Positions 9,952-22,144 of a stretch of 64,000 nt of DNA are shown one piece after another. How positions within the stretch are numbered: the stretch's first letter is position 1; each line of letters starts with the position of its first letter. Where the stretch lies: assembly GCA_029204045.2 (NCBI GenBank), contig CM055065.1, positions 8,894,363 through 8,958,362 of the forward strand, read 5' to 3'. The notes below the pieces were generated by a model that made no database searches, was not told the origin of the DNA, and saw only the letters and a program-made list of their open reading frames with translations. The position numbers and the translations under genes are program-made. The DNA is from Tillandsia leiboldiana. Lineage: Eukaryota; Streptophyta; Magnoliopsida; Poales; Bromeliaceae.

Positions 9952-12504
9952 CCGACAGAGGGTGTGAGAACTACATCCTACAGTAGTTCTCAGTGGGTAC
10001 CATCTCCAAGATCAACGGTCTGCCTACTAAGTCTACTAAAGTCATAAGATAACAGAATATTAAAATGAAAGGATAAGCTGGAAAGAAATCTACAGCTATC
10101 ATGCCTCTATCTACCATGCTCAATAGGGAAAGCAGATGATGATATGCAACCAATCGAACACGAGGTGCTCAATCGACCCAATCGTAATCACTGCCCAAAA
10201 TGGTCCAGTCAAACCTGCGCCCACCTACTACCACACATCCACCCTGGGACGGGATTTAGGTAGGGCATCCCACACGGACGGCATCGACAAGTCGCGATAG
10301 CAAAGTAACAGGCCCAGCTCCGGAGCGGCACTCGAGGGGAGTGACCCCACCGAGGAAGTATCCGCGCATCTCTGTCGAGCTCAATCTGGCTCATGCACGC
10401 TATAGTCCAAATCCACGATCAATCAGATCGACAATGCCCAACTCATAACACTAACCCACTGGCTGGAGGTACTCAACACCCGGGAACGCCGTCAACCCAA
10501 ACGGCTCCCAAAACAGGAATCCAACTCAACACACTAAAACTCACTGGCTAGAGATACTCTACAGCCACAACAACGAAGGGTCCAAAAATCCCGGAAGACT
10601 AATACCTACAACCCCAATCAAACAAGAATATGTTATAGGCATAGCCTCCCGTTGTTCTCGACCCGAGAATGAAAACAGTCCTTAGAACCCAGATCGCTCA
10701 AACCCTCTTGGCTGAGGAAGTTTGTAAGAAAATATTATTTTTATTGCTAAATACCATTTCCACTCAGACCCTCTCGGGGTGAGGATAAAAATAGCTCTAT
10801 TTTTAGAAAACTGTCTTCATTTGAGAAAACCAACTTTTATAGATTTTAGTTTTTGCGAAAATTGGTTAAAAACAATTATATTTTCCGAACCCCGAAGGGG
10901 TAATGCCTTTGCCCAATCAGACAAGATTAGGCTTCGGCGACCCCTAAAAATTCGGAAGAAAAAATACTGGTTTACTAAAATCATGAGTGTCCAAAAATAT
11001 TCTGGGTTCAAGGTCCTTATATCACAAGCACACCACAGCCACAAACTCGGTGGCGACAACAAATTGGAGAATACCCGACGACCCGGGACCACCATTTACC
11101 CAAACGGCTCCCAACACTCGCACAACACTAGCCACGGCTACCAGATTCCACTCGGCCCCAAGGCACGAGTGCAACATGCATTCCATACTATCCCGATCAC
11201 TCAGCCCACTACCCGGGCGAGGAAAAGCTCTATGTCCAGGAAAAAGGAATGCAAAGGGTGGAAACTATAACGTAAAAGAACCTAGCCAAAGTGAGAGTTT
11301 TCTAGCAGTCTGGTTGAATACATGCAAACATATGTCAGGGTGGTAGTCAAAGTCTCATAACTCTATAAATATCATGATACAATAATAATAGCACCTATTC
11401 TAGCATGCTGAGATCTATCATACTAGAATTAATAGGAAGTCCGCAGTTTTGGAAGAAATCAAACCAACCTACCTCGTTTGCCGCCAATTGCTTGTAGACA
11501 CTTGCAATTGGGCTCCCGCAGCAACACGCCCTCTTTCGAATCAGAAAGCCCAATGACGCTCACCACGCGCGAACGTTGCACCCCGAAAAGCCCGGTGGTG
11601 AACTGCGCGGCAAAATGACATCTCCAACAACGGTCCCTAACAAGGACAAGGGCACGGAGTTCAAATAAAAAACCCTGACAGCAAAATCCAAAAACTGTCC
11701 CGAAAAACATCGCAAAACACAAAGCGGAACCTACCTTAACGCCGTCGCGCCGTCAAACTTGCGCCCGCACGTCCGTCCGGCTCCTAGGAACACCTCGCGC
11801 GCGCTCCATGGCACAATCGACGCGTTTGCGGCACCTAACGACCACACCCACACACCCTCTCTTCCTCCTCCAAGCACCTATGGTTGGAGTAAAAGGGAGA
11901 AAGAGGAAAAAGGGAGGTGTTTCAGGCTTTAAATAGCGCAAAACGTCAAGATTCGAACGCCCGATTCCCACATTCGGGCCCCCGAAATCCCTCCAGGCAA
12001 GCTACAGTAGGCGCCACATGCGCCCACTTCCCGCAACGGCCAACCGGAGGCCGACATGTGGCGGTATGGGCACCCCTCGCGTCAACGCGCGCCACGCCGC
12101 ACGATGCGCGACCAATGGGGCCCCGCCATGTGGCAGCGCCCACGCGCCCCTGCGCCCGAGCCGCCCCGTGTCCCTAGGCGCCTGACGCCCTCGGCCGCCG
12201 CGCCCAATGCGGCGCCGCCGCGTGGCGCCACCCACATGCACCCACGCCCCGCGCGAGCGCCTGCGTTGCGACCTCTCCCTGCGCGACACATGGCACCGCG
12301 CGGCTCCGCTACTCCCGGTGCACGCATATGGGCCGTGAGCCGGCCCGCGATCGAAATGAGCCTGTTAGCCTATTTTCTCCCGAAAATAAATATTTTCACT
12401 GTTTTCACGCGCTGAGTCCGTTTTTGGCGTCCGTTTGACGCGCAATGCACTCGATACACCAAAAATAGGTGTTTTCTCGTCGCCAACCACACGGTCAAGT
12501 CACA
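9952..12504 (-). mobile_element. Gyp-X LTR, main piece
   Basis: It continues the LTR of 6686-6890: 'gtgtgagaactac...cagtagttctcagtggg' at 9961 matches Gyp-B at 19213. Other shared parts are 'ggcactcgaggggagtgacc' (10328), a block rich in 'accccgaaggggtaa' (about 10890) and a GC-rich U3 (about 12000-12340) with 'gccacatgtgg'-like boxes. The LTR start on the minus strand is tentatively TGTGACTTGACCG at 12504. The join to the internal region lacks a clear polypurine tract, so this boundary is uncertain. Confidence 0.65.
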
Positions 12505-13528
12505 CGAAAAAAAACGGGACACCACAATTTGCCTGGCCCTTGCCGAAGAAATCATTGCTACAAACAATGTACATTGCCAGTCTCTATAAGCAAACTCCTT
12601 CTACCTAGCTTGCATAAGGTCATAGTCCACTCTCCGCAATCAAACATCACATGATACCCCGCCAACTAATCCAACACACTGTGTCAATGTCCTGGGGTTG
12701 CCGCAAGACCAGCAAGTCTGCCAGCATAATCCACGGCCTCAACTGCACTAGACATGATCCACAAGCCTTCTCCACATACACAACCTAATCAGGGCCCCAC
12801 ACCTCAAGTGTACGTCGTAACGACCCTGCCTTTAGTCCATGCAAGGATGCAGAATGCTCTACTAATACATGCATGAGATGCGTCGGTATCAAACATGCTC
12901 TAACTTCGACAGCTGTAATGAAAATCATACCTACGACGACGCGGCCCACTGCTGTGGCGCCCTCCAACCGGGCTACACAGACTCATCCGCTCAATGCTGT
13001 TAGTCATCGCTCTATCTGCCTCGACGTTGTGGCCCTATCTGCCTGGGGGTAAATTGGAGGAGCTCCTACATCCTGAAGGGGTAATGGTTGTGCCGTCGTA
13101 AGCGATTATACCGTGAGCACTACTCGGGGGCACGCTGCCTGGAGATGTCTCGGCTGTCCACATGAAAAGTACCTCTCCTGCCTGTGGTCACACTGCGGTG
13201 GTGAATGCGGCCCACTGCAGATAACGCACCTGTCCTATCGCTGCTATAGATACTGCTGTCGTTGTCGTCGCTCCGGTCGCTGCCGTCGCTGCTGGGGTCC
13301 ACCAGACCCCTGCCAATCTAAACGATCATGGCTCTGATACTGAGGCCGCTGTGGGCTAGGCGGTACCCATCCACTAGCCTGTCCCTCATCCTCAGGGCCT
13401 GGTCGTCTCCCCTCTGAACTCCGTCCGGGTATCCTAGCCCTCCCAGCAACAATAACATCACCCCTCTCGACCCATAGTGCCTGCTCAATGGCCTCATCCA
13501 GGGTCTGAAGTCTTTGGGCATGCACCAA
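12505..13528 (-). pseudogene. Gyp-X gag/protease remnant
   Basis: Read on the minus strand. The end of gag (about 13528 to 13240) has LQTLDEAIEQALWVERGDVI followed by an Arg/Gln/Pro-rich tail, aligning with TLDAAIEHARWVARGSVI in Gyp-A. A decayed protease region (about 12967-12785) has lost the catalytic DTGA: the aligned stretch reads ACLIPTHLMHVLVEHSASLHGL where Gyp-A has ALFDTGASHSFISRAFASLHGL. A last piece, FVAMISSARARQ (about 12560), precedes the join to the LTR. Reverse transcriptase, RNase H and integrase are absent, so a large deletion joined early pol to the 3' LTR. Gyp-A inserted in the gag at 13529. Confidence 0.7.
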
Positions 13529-13740
13529 TGTAGAGCACCGGATTTTGGATTGAGCACATCGACTCCACAGTAGAGCTTTTTGAGTGGGAAAAGCTTTGGA
13601 CATGTGTATTTTCATATTACAGCGGAGTTCGGGAGGTTTCGGACTGATGCGGAGGCCCCGAAGGTGAAAAGTGAGTTGGAGTTGGCTAGAAATGGATTAA
13701 TTAATTAATTTAATTAATTATTGTTACCTGCTTTGGAGTT

Positions 13741-14000
13741 TAAGAAAAGAAAAGAAAAAAAAAGGAAAAGAAAGAGAGCTGAGGGGTTCGGTTTTTTTTC
13801 TAATTTATTTACTCCAGCTGCCAAGCACCCAAGTTCCCTTAATTAAGCCACCTTAATTAAGTTCTTGCCACGTCACCTCCTTCTTCCCTGCAAGCAGAGG
13901 AAAGTAAGGAAAACAGAGGAAGAGAGAAAGAAGGAAGAAGTAGAAGAAGAAAAGAGAGGGTTTGAGGAAATTATAGAAGAAGAAGAAGAAGAGAAGTAAG
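13741..14000 (+). repeat. Purine-rich low-complexity tract in Gyp-A LTR
   Basis: Two stretches of nearly pure A/G (13740-13785 and 13905-14000) rich in GAA and AAAG repeats lie on either side of an AT-rich 'ttaattaag' segment. A matching pyrimidine/TTC tract occurs in Gyp-H2 at 61420-61475. Simple sequence; no function claimed. Confidence 0.7.
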
Positions 14001-14339
14001 AGGAAAATTTGAAAAGTGAAGGTGTTTTTGTGGTGTGGACCAACTGATAGAAGTCAAGAGAAGGCGAGCGGAGCGCGCGCGACGACCTTCAATGAGGTAT
14101 GTGGTTAGTGCAGTTTTTTTTTTAGAGCTTGGGTTTTGGATTTTTGTTGATTTTATTTTTTGGATTTTAGTTCAAAATTGGGTTTTTTTTTTAAGAAGAA
14201 TTTTGTGTTGGTGGACTGCTTGTCCATGGATCGGAGTGGCCATAGCTGGGGGAGCCCCGCGGGCGCGCAAAGGCGCGCGCGCGGCTGGCGCAGACTGCTG
14301 CGTGGGCGCGCATGGGTGCTGCGCGCAGCAGGCGCCAGG

Positions 14340-14480
14340 CTGCTGCACGCGCGCAGTAGGGCGCCGCGCAGCCTGGCGGGCGCGCCTGGGCGCTGTGCAG
14401 CAGGGCGGGCGCGCCAGGGCACCGCGTAGTCTGGCGGGCGCGCCTGGGCGCCGCGCAGCAGGAGTGGGCGCCACGCGGCA
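14340..14480 (+). repeat. GC-rich ~62-bp imperfect tandem repeat in Gyp-A LTR
   Basis: The unit 'ctggcgggcgcgcctgggcgc' appears at about 14369 and again about 62 bases later, each time followed by a 'cgcagcag'-like tail. GGCGCGCC palindromes recur within it. The region codes for nothing, although its composition leaves long frames open on both strands. Confidence 0.6.
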
Positions 14481-16100
14481 GCGCAGCGCGGGAGCCGCGC
14501 GGGCAGCGGCTGGGCAGCGCGCAACGGAGCGTCCGCAGGGAGCTTCTCGCGCGACGCGCGGCGTTTTCGACGGCCAGGGGCTGGTTTTTTATCGCGGTCG
14601 CGTGTGTTGGCCGCGTTTTCGACGGCCGCGCGGAGCCTAGGGAGCTTGGTTGCTCGAGTTTGTGCTGTGAGTTGGCTGTGGGTGTGCCGGGTGGTGGCTG
14701 AGACTTTGGTGGTGGATTTGTTGGGTGCTTGAGCCTTTGGTGTGTGCTTTGAGTGGGTTGAGAGGTGAGCCAAAGTATGCGGGAATTTTTGCAGTAGACC
14801 TCAGGTGGGTTGGTATTTCTTCCAAAATGTGTGGAATGCTAATTAATGCTTCTGAATGCAATTTGATCATGTCTAGTATCTGTTTTTCGTTATTGTTAAA
14901 TCTAATAGTTGCCTGGGAATTTTTTAGAAAATTCATTTGAACCCCGGATTATTTTTAGTGTACTCTGGATACTGTATGACACTAGATGTTGTGTTTAATT
15001 GGCATTATATTTGCATCTGGATCGTTTTAAAAATCAAGAAAACCCGTTTTAAGCAAATTGATATTTTTTTAAAGGTGGTTTTAAAATTGTGAATTCACTA
15101 GGGGTACGGGATGGTTTTGGATGCTTTTGATCTCGTGCCTGGGGGCCGAGAGGATCTTGTTGGGTTTGTGAATATGTTGCTAGTGTCTTGTGATTGCGGG
15201 GATTATCAGATTGAGTCGATGGACGTTTTTCCGACTTAGACATGAGTGTGAGGTGTGGTATTTGAGTTTTCCGATCTGTTTGATCGTGGACTGTAGCCTG
15301 CAGATGCCGCTTTTATGCTAGATGAGGCACGCTTGAGCTCGGTGGGGTCGCTACCCTCGAGTTACGCTCCGGATGCGATGATGATGCGCCTAGTTGATAC
15401 ACTAGAGGCCGCTAGTCCGATGGGACGCCCTGGTTGATACACCAGGGGGCGCAGGCTTGACTGGACCCAATGTGGCATTTATTGAGATTGGGTTATGTGA
15501 GCGAGTGGGTGCATTGCATGTTCTTAGATGTGTATTCCCTTTGAGCATGACATTTGAGGCATTTTGCTGTAGTTTATTTTCAGCTTTATTTTATCTATCT
15601 ACATATCTATCTGTTTTTGCCTCCAGTAGACTTAGCGGGCATACCGTGGATATTGGCGATGGTACCCACTGAGATCTACCTTTTGCAGTAGATCTCACAC
15701 CCGCTGTGGTGACAGATTTTTCAGAGGCGGTTGTTCCGGGTTCTTCTCGCGCGGAGACAGCAGACCGAGATAAGGGCGTGGCCGACTAGTTCGTACCCGA
15801 GTCTGTATGGGTCAGAGGTAGAGTTACCCGGTATTTTTAGTTTCCACTTTTGTACTGGACAGTGGTGTTGTATTTATTTTCTTAGTGAGAGGTTTTGTAT
15901 TTTGGATCTGGTTTGTATATTGATTTAGTTGTTCAGCTTTTACTTCTATAGCTTTAGTTTCTTTTCAGCTCTGATATTTGTGCAGCTCTAGATCTTCTTG
16001 CAGGTTAGACGCTTCGTCTGTGCCGGAAGTACCGTGCAGACGTCGGATCTGTTGGCGAGCCCGGGTCGCAGTTTCGACCGCGGGGCGTGACATATTAGGG

Positions 16101-16113
16101 TGGTATCACAGCC
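16101..16113 (+). other. Gyp-A primer binding site
   Basis: 'tggtatcacagcc' starts 8 bases after the LTR end at 16092. It resembles the tRNA-Met complement TGGTATCAGAGCC with one mismatch. Gyp-B has the same 8-base spacing between its LTR and primer site. Confidence 0.75.
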
Positions 16114-16389
16114 TAGGTGTATAGGTCGTTGAGGACTTAGAGACCCTAGGCTATGGTTGGACAATAGGGTGACTGTCGTGAGAGACGTGACTTAGCGAGA
16201 GTCCTGATTGAGTCTATAACTCCCCCAGGGGATTGGGGTGAGTAACCCGACATGTTTATTCTTTAATGTGGTTATGTTGGCTGCAGACGACATAATGCTT
16301 TAGAATGGGTGACATGTTTTAGACTTTCGCTTGATCGGGTCGAGAGATTTCTGTTATCTGACACTTTGCTTTTGTTGCAGTCGCCTGCG

Positions 16390-18779
16390 ATGCCTCCGAG
16401 ACGTCGTGCAGCGATAAGGGCGCATCCTGCGTCAGATGAGGAGCCCGAGCAGCAGGAGGCCGAGCAGGGTGAGGTTCAGGAGTTACGGGCCCAGGTAGCC
16501 CAGATGTCTGAGGTGTTACGGCGCTAGGAGGAGGCGACCAAGCGCCAGGAGGAGAACATAGAGTGCATGATGCGTTTGCTAGAGCAGAGGACATCTCCTA
16601 CAGCACCACCAGCAGCACCTCCGGTTGCGTCATCGTCGACCTCGACTCAGATTGCTCCGTTGACAGTCTTGGAGCAGAGGGAGCTCACTGACCGATTGTC
16701 CTACATCAACCAGTTTCATCCCCCGCGATTTTCAGGGCAGAGTTCAGAGCCTTGGGAGGTAGAGAACTGGATTGCTGCAATGGAAAAGCTATTTAAGAAT
16801 CTGTTTATCCAAGAGAAGCATCAGGTGCATTTGGCCACGCACTTTTTAGAGAAGGACGCCGAGACTTGGTGGCGTCGAGTTTGTCCAGTGGGACCACCGG
16901 GAGTACAGTTGTTGACTTGGGCGGAGTTTCGTGCTTTGCTACTCGGGGCCTACTTTCCCGATAGTGCAAAGTAGAAACTGGAAGGGGATCTGCGACGTCT
17001 TCAGCAGGGGAGTCGGCCTCTTCATGAGTATGTTCGTGAGTTTCAGCGGCTGTTGAGTAGTGTACCCCACGTTGCCCAGGATGAGGCTCAGAGGGTTGAT
17101 CTTTTTGAGAGAGGTCTACATCAGGACATATATCACCTTGTGCATTCACATAGAGCACCGACTCTGGATGCGGCTATTGAGCATGCTCGGTGGGTTGCCC
17201 GAGGGTCAGTGATTATGTCAGAGAGGGAGCGAGCGCCAGGGACCAGTTCCGGGGAGAAGCGTCCAGCGCCGTCAGATATTGGACAGACGAGTCGACCGAG
17301 ACCATCGAGACCACCACGACATCAGTCTCAGGGTCGTGGGTCTCAGGGGAGACATAGGCCTAGAGGTTTTCGGCCGCCTAGACAGCAGTAGCCGCAGCAG
17401 CAGTAGAGGTGCCCCGACAGATGTGTTATTTGCGGCGGACCCCATGCACCTCAGCAGTGTGAGCAGCTACAGGGCCGGTGTTACCGTTGTGGTCACTCGG
17501 GACACATGGCGTGGTCTTGTCCAAGAGCAGGGTCGCCAGTACCATTATCAGCATCGACTCATCCTCCGCCTTTGCAGATGGTGGGTGCTTCGCCGAGCTT
17601 CAGCCAGGGGGATCGGGCTACTTCGTCGCGACAGCCAGATAGGCGACCACCTCCGAGCGGGCGAGTGTATACCGCCCAGGTTGAGGATTCTTTGGCAGCC
17701 AGCCAGGTGGTAGCAGGTATTATTCTTATTTCCTCTACACGCACTCGAGCATTATTTGATACCGGAGCATCGCATTCATTCATCAGTCGGGCATTTGCAT
17801 CTTTGCATGGGCTAGAGATAGGGCTGTTAGCTTGTGGTCGTGAGGTTCAGATTCCTGATCACATGTTGCACGTGGATGAGTGTTGTCGGTCCTGCCCAGT
17901 GCAGTTAGGACCCTGGATTTTGCCTATTGTTCTATTGGTCCTTCATCAGCTCCGGAATTTTGATGTAGTGTTGGGTATGGATTGGTTGTCCCAGTATTAT
18001 GCTACCATTGACTGTAGAGAAAGGACAGTGACCCTCCGTGAGCCGGGTCAGGAGGAGTATGTTTACAGAGGATGCCAGAGTACTTTGTTTGCGGCGACGA
18101 TATCTTCTCCCAGAGCACGACAGATGCTGAGTCGTGGTTGCGTTGCCTTTCTGGCGACTGTGGTAGAGGTGCCTACGGCGATGCCCAGACTCGAGGACAT
18201 CCCTGTTGTCCGAGAGTACCCGGATGTGTTTCCCCCCGCGCTATCTTCTATGCCGCCGGATCGAGAGATAGAGTTTGTGATTGATGTAGTTCCTGGAACT
18301 GCACCAATCTCCAAGGCACCCTACAGGATGGCACCTATAGAGTTGAGAGAGCTGAAGGCTCAGTTGCAAGATCTGTTGGATCGAGGGTTTTGTTAGACCC
18401 AGTGTTTCCCCGTGGGGAGCCCCGATTTTGTTTGTGAAGAAGAAGGACGGGTCACTCAGGTTATGTGTGGACTACCGGGAGTTGAATAAGGTGACCGTCA
18501 GGAATAAATATCCCCTTCCTCGGATCGATGATTTGTTTGATCAGTTTCAGGGAGCTACGGTCTTTTCGAAGATAGATCTTCAGTCCGGTTACCACCAGTT
18601 GAGGGTGAAGGCCGAGGATGTATCCAAGACGGCGTTCAGGACCTGGTACGGGCATTATAAGTTCACGGTGATGCCATTTGGATTGACAAATGCCCCTGCC
18701 GCCTTTATGGATCTGATGAATCGAGTATTTCAGCCGTACTTGGACCGTTTTGTAGTGGTGTTTATTGACGACATCTTGG
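16390..18779 (+). pseudogene. Gyp-A gag-pol, first part (gag, protease, start of RT)
   Basis: The start is the ATG at 16390 (MPPRRRAA). One frame runs to 18396 but contains four TAG stops (16525, 16972, 17389, 17404), each where glutamine is expected or found in a relative. Gag core is at about 16640-17210 and the zinc knuckle (RCYRCGHSGHMAWSC) at about 17480. Aspartic protease carries FDTGASHSFIS (about 17755). Near 18391 one extra base shifts the frame. Reverse transcriptase follows from 18428 with VDYRELNKVT, DLQSGYHQ and FIDDIL, cut at 18779 by Gyp-B. The second part lies at 30309-31693. The protein order and long LTR fit a Tekay-type chromovirus. Not functional. Confidence 0.85.
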
Positions 18780-21700
18780 TGTCACGCCCCGGGGTCGATA
18801 CTGCGACCCGGGCTCGCCAACAGATCCGCCGCCCATACGGGAAGCCCCGTATAGACGTAGTGAGTAATCAGCAAAAGAATCCTCTACACTAGCAGATATC
18901 AGAGCTGAAAAAGTAAAAGCTGGAATAAAAGATAAAATAATACAACTACATCTCCCAAGTCTACAAACCAACCTCACCAAATACAAGAGTCTCTCTCAAC
19001 AGTAAAGGAAAGGTACAACTCGATACCTCACTACAAGGTTCACTCAACATAACACTCTCTGAAACTGATAAGGGGTCCATCTACTCTCTCTCAGAGGATG
19101 ACTGGAAGGGATCTATCTCGCGACTCCCTCACCTCGGTCAGATGGAGCAGAACCAACCACTGGAGCAGCAGGAACCGGAGCAGAAGTCCCTGGGGAAAAG
19201 ACACAACGACGGGTGTGAGAACTACCTCCCACAGTAGTTCCTAGTGGGTGCCGCCAACAAGCCCGACGGTCTTCCCACTAAGTCTACTAGAGGCATAGAG
19301 TAAAATGTGCAGTGCTGTAAGGAAAAACTGGAGAAGTAAAGTCTACAGCTACTATGCCTCTATCTAGATGCTCAACGAGTGGAACAGAAAGAACAGTATG
19401 CCAGGGGGACAAATGCGTTGACAAGTCGCGAAAGGAGAACTCAAACTCACGCCGGTACAATAACCCGGTAAAAAGATCAATCTCATCGCCGGTACAACAA
19501 CCCGGTCTCGCCTACTCCGGAGGGGCACTCGAGGGGAGCGACCCGCACGAGTCAATAAGTAACCCATGTCCAATTGCTCTGCCAAGTATCTCAGTCAATC
19601 AGATAAAAGTCGACGCTATGCTCAAGTGGAGACTCACTCAATCCACAATGCAAAAACCCAGTCCCAACTGATGCATAACACTAATCGGTCCAACCGCCCA
19701 CAGTTCGCGGTTGCCCAAACAATAACCCGAGTCGATAATCTGGTGCTATCCCACCCGACTCAACAAATCACTGTCTCACTCACTGGCTGGAATCTACACA
19801 GTTGAGACTCACTGCCACTCTGATAGTTCCCAAGAACCCAGATCTACCATCACTATCACTTTCCCAAAGAAACCGGATCTACAGACTGCTATCAACTCCA
19901 CTCGGTCCCCAGACACGAGCGCAAAAGCATCCCACAACCACCCGACCTCCCAGCCCGCAAACCGGGCGAGAAAGCTAAGTCCAGAATGACAAGTATAATA
20001 TCGTGATGTGGGAATGTCTAGAACAATAAAGAAACCTAGCCCAAGTTGAAGTTTTCTACAGTCTGGCTGAACATGATACATATGACAGGGGTGCTAGGTT
20101 AAGTTCCAAGATTTCAATATTTAATATAATGTAGGAATCACAATAAGATCACAAGGTTCACCAACTAATATACATGAGTACTAACATTCAGTTCTCACAT
20201 GATAATAAGTCCAATTACTAACATGCATGATCCTACAATCATAGAATTAGCACGCAGTCCATAGATTTTGCAAGCAAGGTCACCCACCTGAACGTGCTAA
20301 CTGTCCGGAATCATACAGCTGAAAATACCAGGAAATCCAAATCTCCTACTCCAAAGGATCCAGCAATACTCGCAACTCTCCTAGGTACAACACAAAGTCC
20401 ACAAATACACATAAATTCCAATACTTCCCATACAAACACACATAAAAATTTCAGTCCCAAAGATGCCCCTTTTTCACCTGCTAAAAATGCCCAAAAAATT
20501 CCAATAAAAATATCACAGCGATCCTCGCGTCGATGTCTTCGAAACGGGTACCCGCACGCCCAAATCCGAGTTCTGAAGGTCAAGATACAAATTCGGCAAG
20601 GTAGTTTACTCAAAAGATTTCTGCACCAAAACTGTAGCACTGAATACAGGAAAAATGGGATTTTCACCTCTAATAAAAACTCAGGAAAAATCCAAGAAAA
20701 ATACGAGCTTGTTCCTTGTGATCTGTAGATGAAAAACTTGTATAAGCACACTTCAATCCGATGCTCGTACACAAAGAAAAGGCTACAACACTCCAATGCT
20801 GTCCCTAAAACCAAACAGAAAAAGGGGGTCATAAGGCACCTCGGGATCCGTGCCAAAGACTCGAAACGGGAGAGCGCGATCAACACGAAAGATGAAGCCC
20901 TACCTCTCAGGAGTAAGTCGGCGTAAGAATCGTCAAAAACGAAGGTTGGGGTAGCCCAGGGGAGTCCCCACACTGAACTGCGATGAAGAAGATCACTGGA
21001 AATGAAACGTCGCACTGCGCCGTAAAATCTGAAACATTGGGATGCGTGCCCCTAAAAATCCCAAAACTCTGCAGGTAGAAGCAGCACTCAAAGAAGAACA
21101 AATGTCTAGAAGAGAGCTCGAGGAGAGGAGGCTTGGAAAAGGGTGAAAAACCTCAAAGAAGGCAGCTCGGGCTCCTTTAAATAGGCTGGGGGGGAACAAA
21201 TCCGGAAATTCCGGATTTGTCCCCAGATTCGGGCGCTCGGCCCGGCCCGCCGGGTTTTCGGACGCGCACAGTGCGGCCCGGCCTGCCAAGTTTCGGGCGC
21301 GCACAGTGCGGCCCGGCCCAACCCGCTGGCGCACGGGATCCATCCGCCCCGCTCGCCGCCGTCCAACCCGCCTCGGGGCTTGACACGTGTCCCCCGAACA
21401 CGAGACAGCTGTGCAAGCCCCGCCGGGGTCCGCCACGCGTCTAGGCTCGGGTCAACGCGGTGGGTGGCGCTGCCCACCTGCCCCACCTGCCCCGCCTGTA
21501 CGGCACCTGCCCCGCTCCTGCTCCCGCGGGTTGCGTGGACCGCGCGCCCGTGGACCCGCCAATACGGAGCTGCCACATGGCGCGCCCCGGTCCACGGCTC
21601 CCCCGCGCGCTCCCGTGGACCGAGCGCGCGTGGGCTGCCCAATCCGGCGCTGCCACGTGGACCCCCGCCGGTCCACGCCTCCCGTGGTGCCCCCCGGCCT

Positions 21701-22085
21701 CTCCCTGATGCTCCGTGGACCAAGCCGCATGCGCCGGCCAACCAGAGGCTGCCACGTGGCCCCCCCGCCGGTCCACGGCTCCCCCATGCACCGAAAATCC
21801 AGTAAAAATTCCGGGAGTCCGTTTTTGGGCATCCGGACTCAGAATTTAACAAGCAAATAGCCGTTTTCAAGCGTTTTTCCGCGCTGAATCCAAAACCAAC
21901 CTCCGTTTGGCCTAAAACCTTTTCTAAAATTCGGCAAAAGCAGCCGAAGGCCAACCCAGCCAACAATAACTCACAGGGTCCATCTGTGGCATCCCTTTGA
22001 TGCACTATGGGCCAGACACACCATCATTTGGTGTTTTGCAAAGTGAATTCACAGGAAAAGCTGCATGGGGTTCAGGGGTCCTACA
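18780..22085 (-). repeat. Gyp-B 3' LTR
   Basis: 3306 bp. On the minus strand it begins TGTAGGACCCCTGAACC (at 22085) and ends GGGGCGTGACA (18780). The U3 GC-rich block (about 21200-21790) carries repeated 'gctgccacgtgg'/'ccaat' modules, followed on the minus strand by a TATA box, TATTTAAA, at 21177-21184. No gene is present; long frames in the GC-rich part, open on both strands, are compositional. Confidence 0.9.
21540..21790 (-). promoter_or_regulatory. Gyp-B U3 G-box/CCAAT modules
   Basis: Three modules, about 80-90 bp each, contain 'gctgccac(g/a)tgg' next to a CCAAT-like 'ccaatacgg', 'ccaatccgg' or 'ccaaccaga', and 'ccggtccacg'. They lie upstream of the TATA box on the minus strand. The ACGTGGC core is the known binding site of plant bZIP factors (ABRE/G-box). 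The other LTR has them at about 29763-30010. Regulation by stress or ABA is inferred from the motif only. Confidence 0.45.
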
Positions 22086-22104
22086 TCCTCCCCCACTAAA
22101 AAAA
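22086..22104 (-). other. Gyp-B polypurine tract
   Basis: On the minus strand the sequence immediately before the 3' LTR is TTTTTTTTAGTGGGGGAGGA (plus strand 'tcctcccccactaaaaaaaa'). This is the expected primer for plus-strand DNA synthesis. Confidence 0.8.
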
Positions 22105-22144
22105 AGTTTCGTCCCCGAAACAAAGAAAGTAAAGTAGATGTACC

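Larger units (their letters stand above)
13529..16092 (+). repeat. Gyp-A 5' LTR
   Basis: It starts TGTAGAGCACCGG directly after disrupted Gyp-X gag (candidate target site accaa, 13524-13528) and ends GGGGCGTGACA at 16092. Length is 2564 bp. It contains A/T- and purine-rich tracts (13690-14000), a very GC-rich stretch (14240-14640) and the common gypsy LTR segments 'ctcgtgcctgggggccgag' (15132) and 'cttgactggaccc' (15452). No gene is present. The 3' LTR partner is not in the window. Confidence 0.8.

Noticed and set aside
10779..11270. 163-residue frame in the Gyp-X LTR
   Set aside because: The sequence aligns with non-coding parts of other gypsy LTRs (for example Gyp-H1 near 60450-60660 on the opposite strand); composition and lack of homology argue against a gene.
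14035..14773. Long Ala/Arg-rich frames on both strands in the Gyp-A LTR
   Set aside because: GC-rich repeat sequence leaves several overlapping frames open in both directions; no family resemblance and inside an LTR.
21106..22005. 299-residue frame and overlapping frames in the GC-rich Gyp-B LTR (and the equivalent at 29329-29985)
   Set aside because: It lies in the U3/leader of the LTR, is rich in Gly/Arg/Pro in all frames, and overlaps the promoter modules and TATA box.
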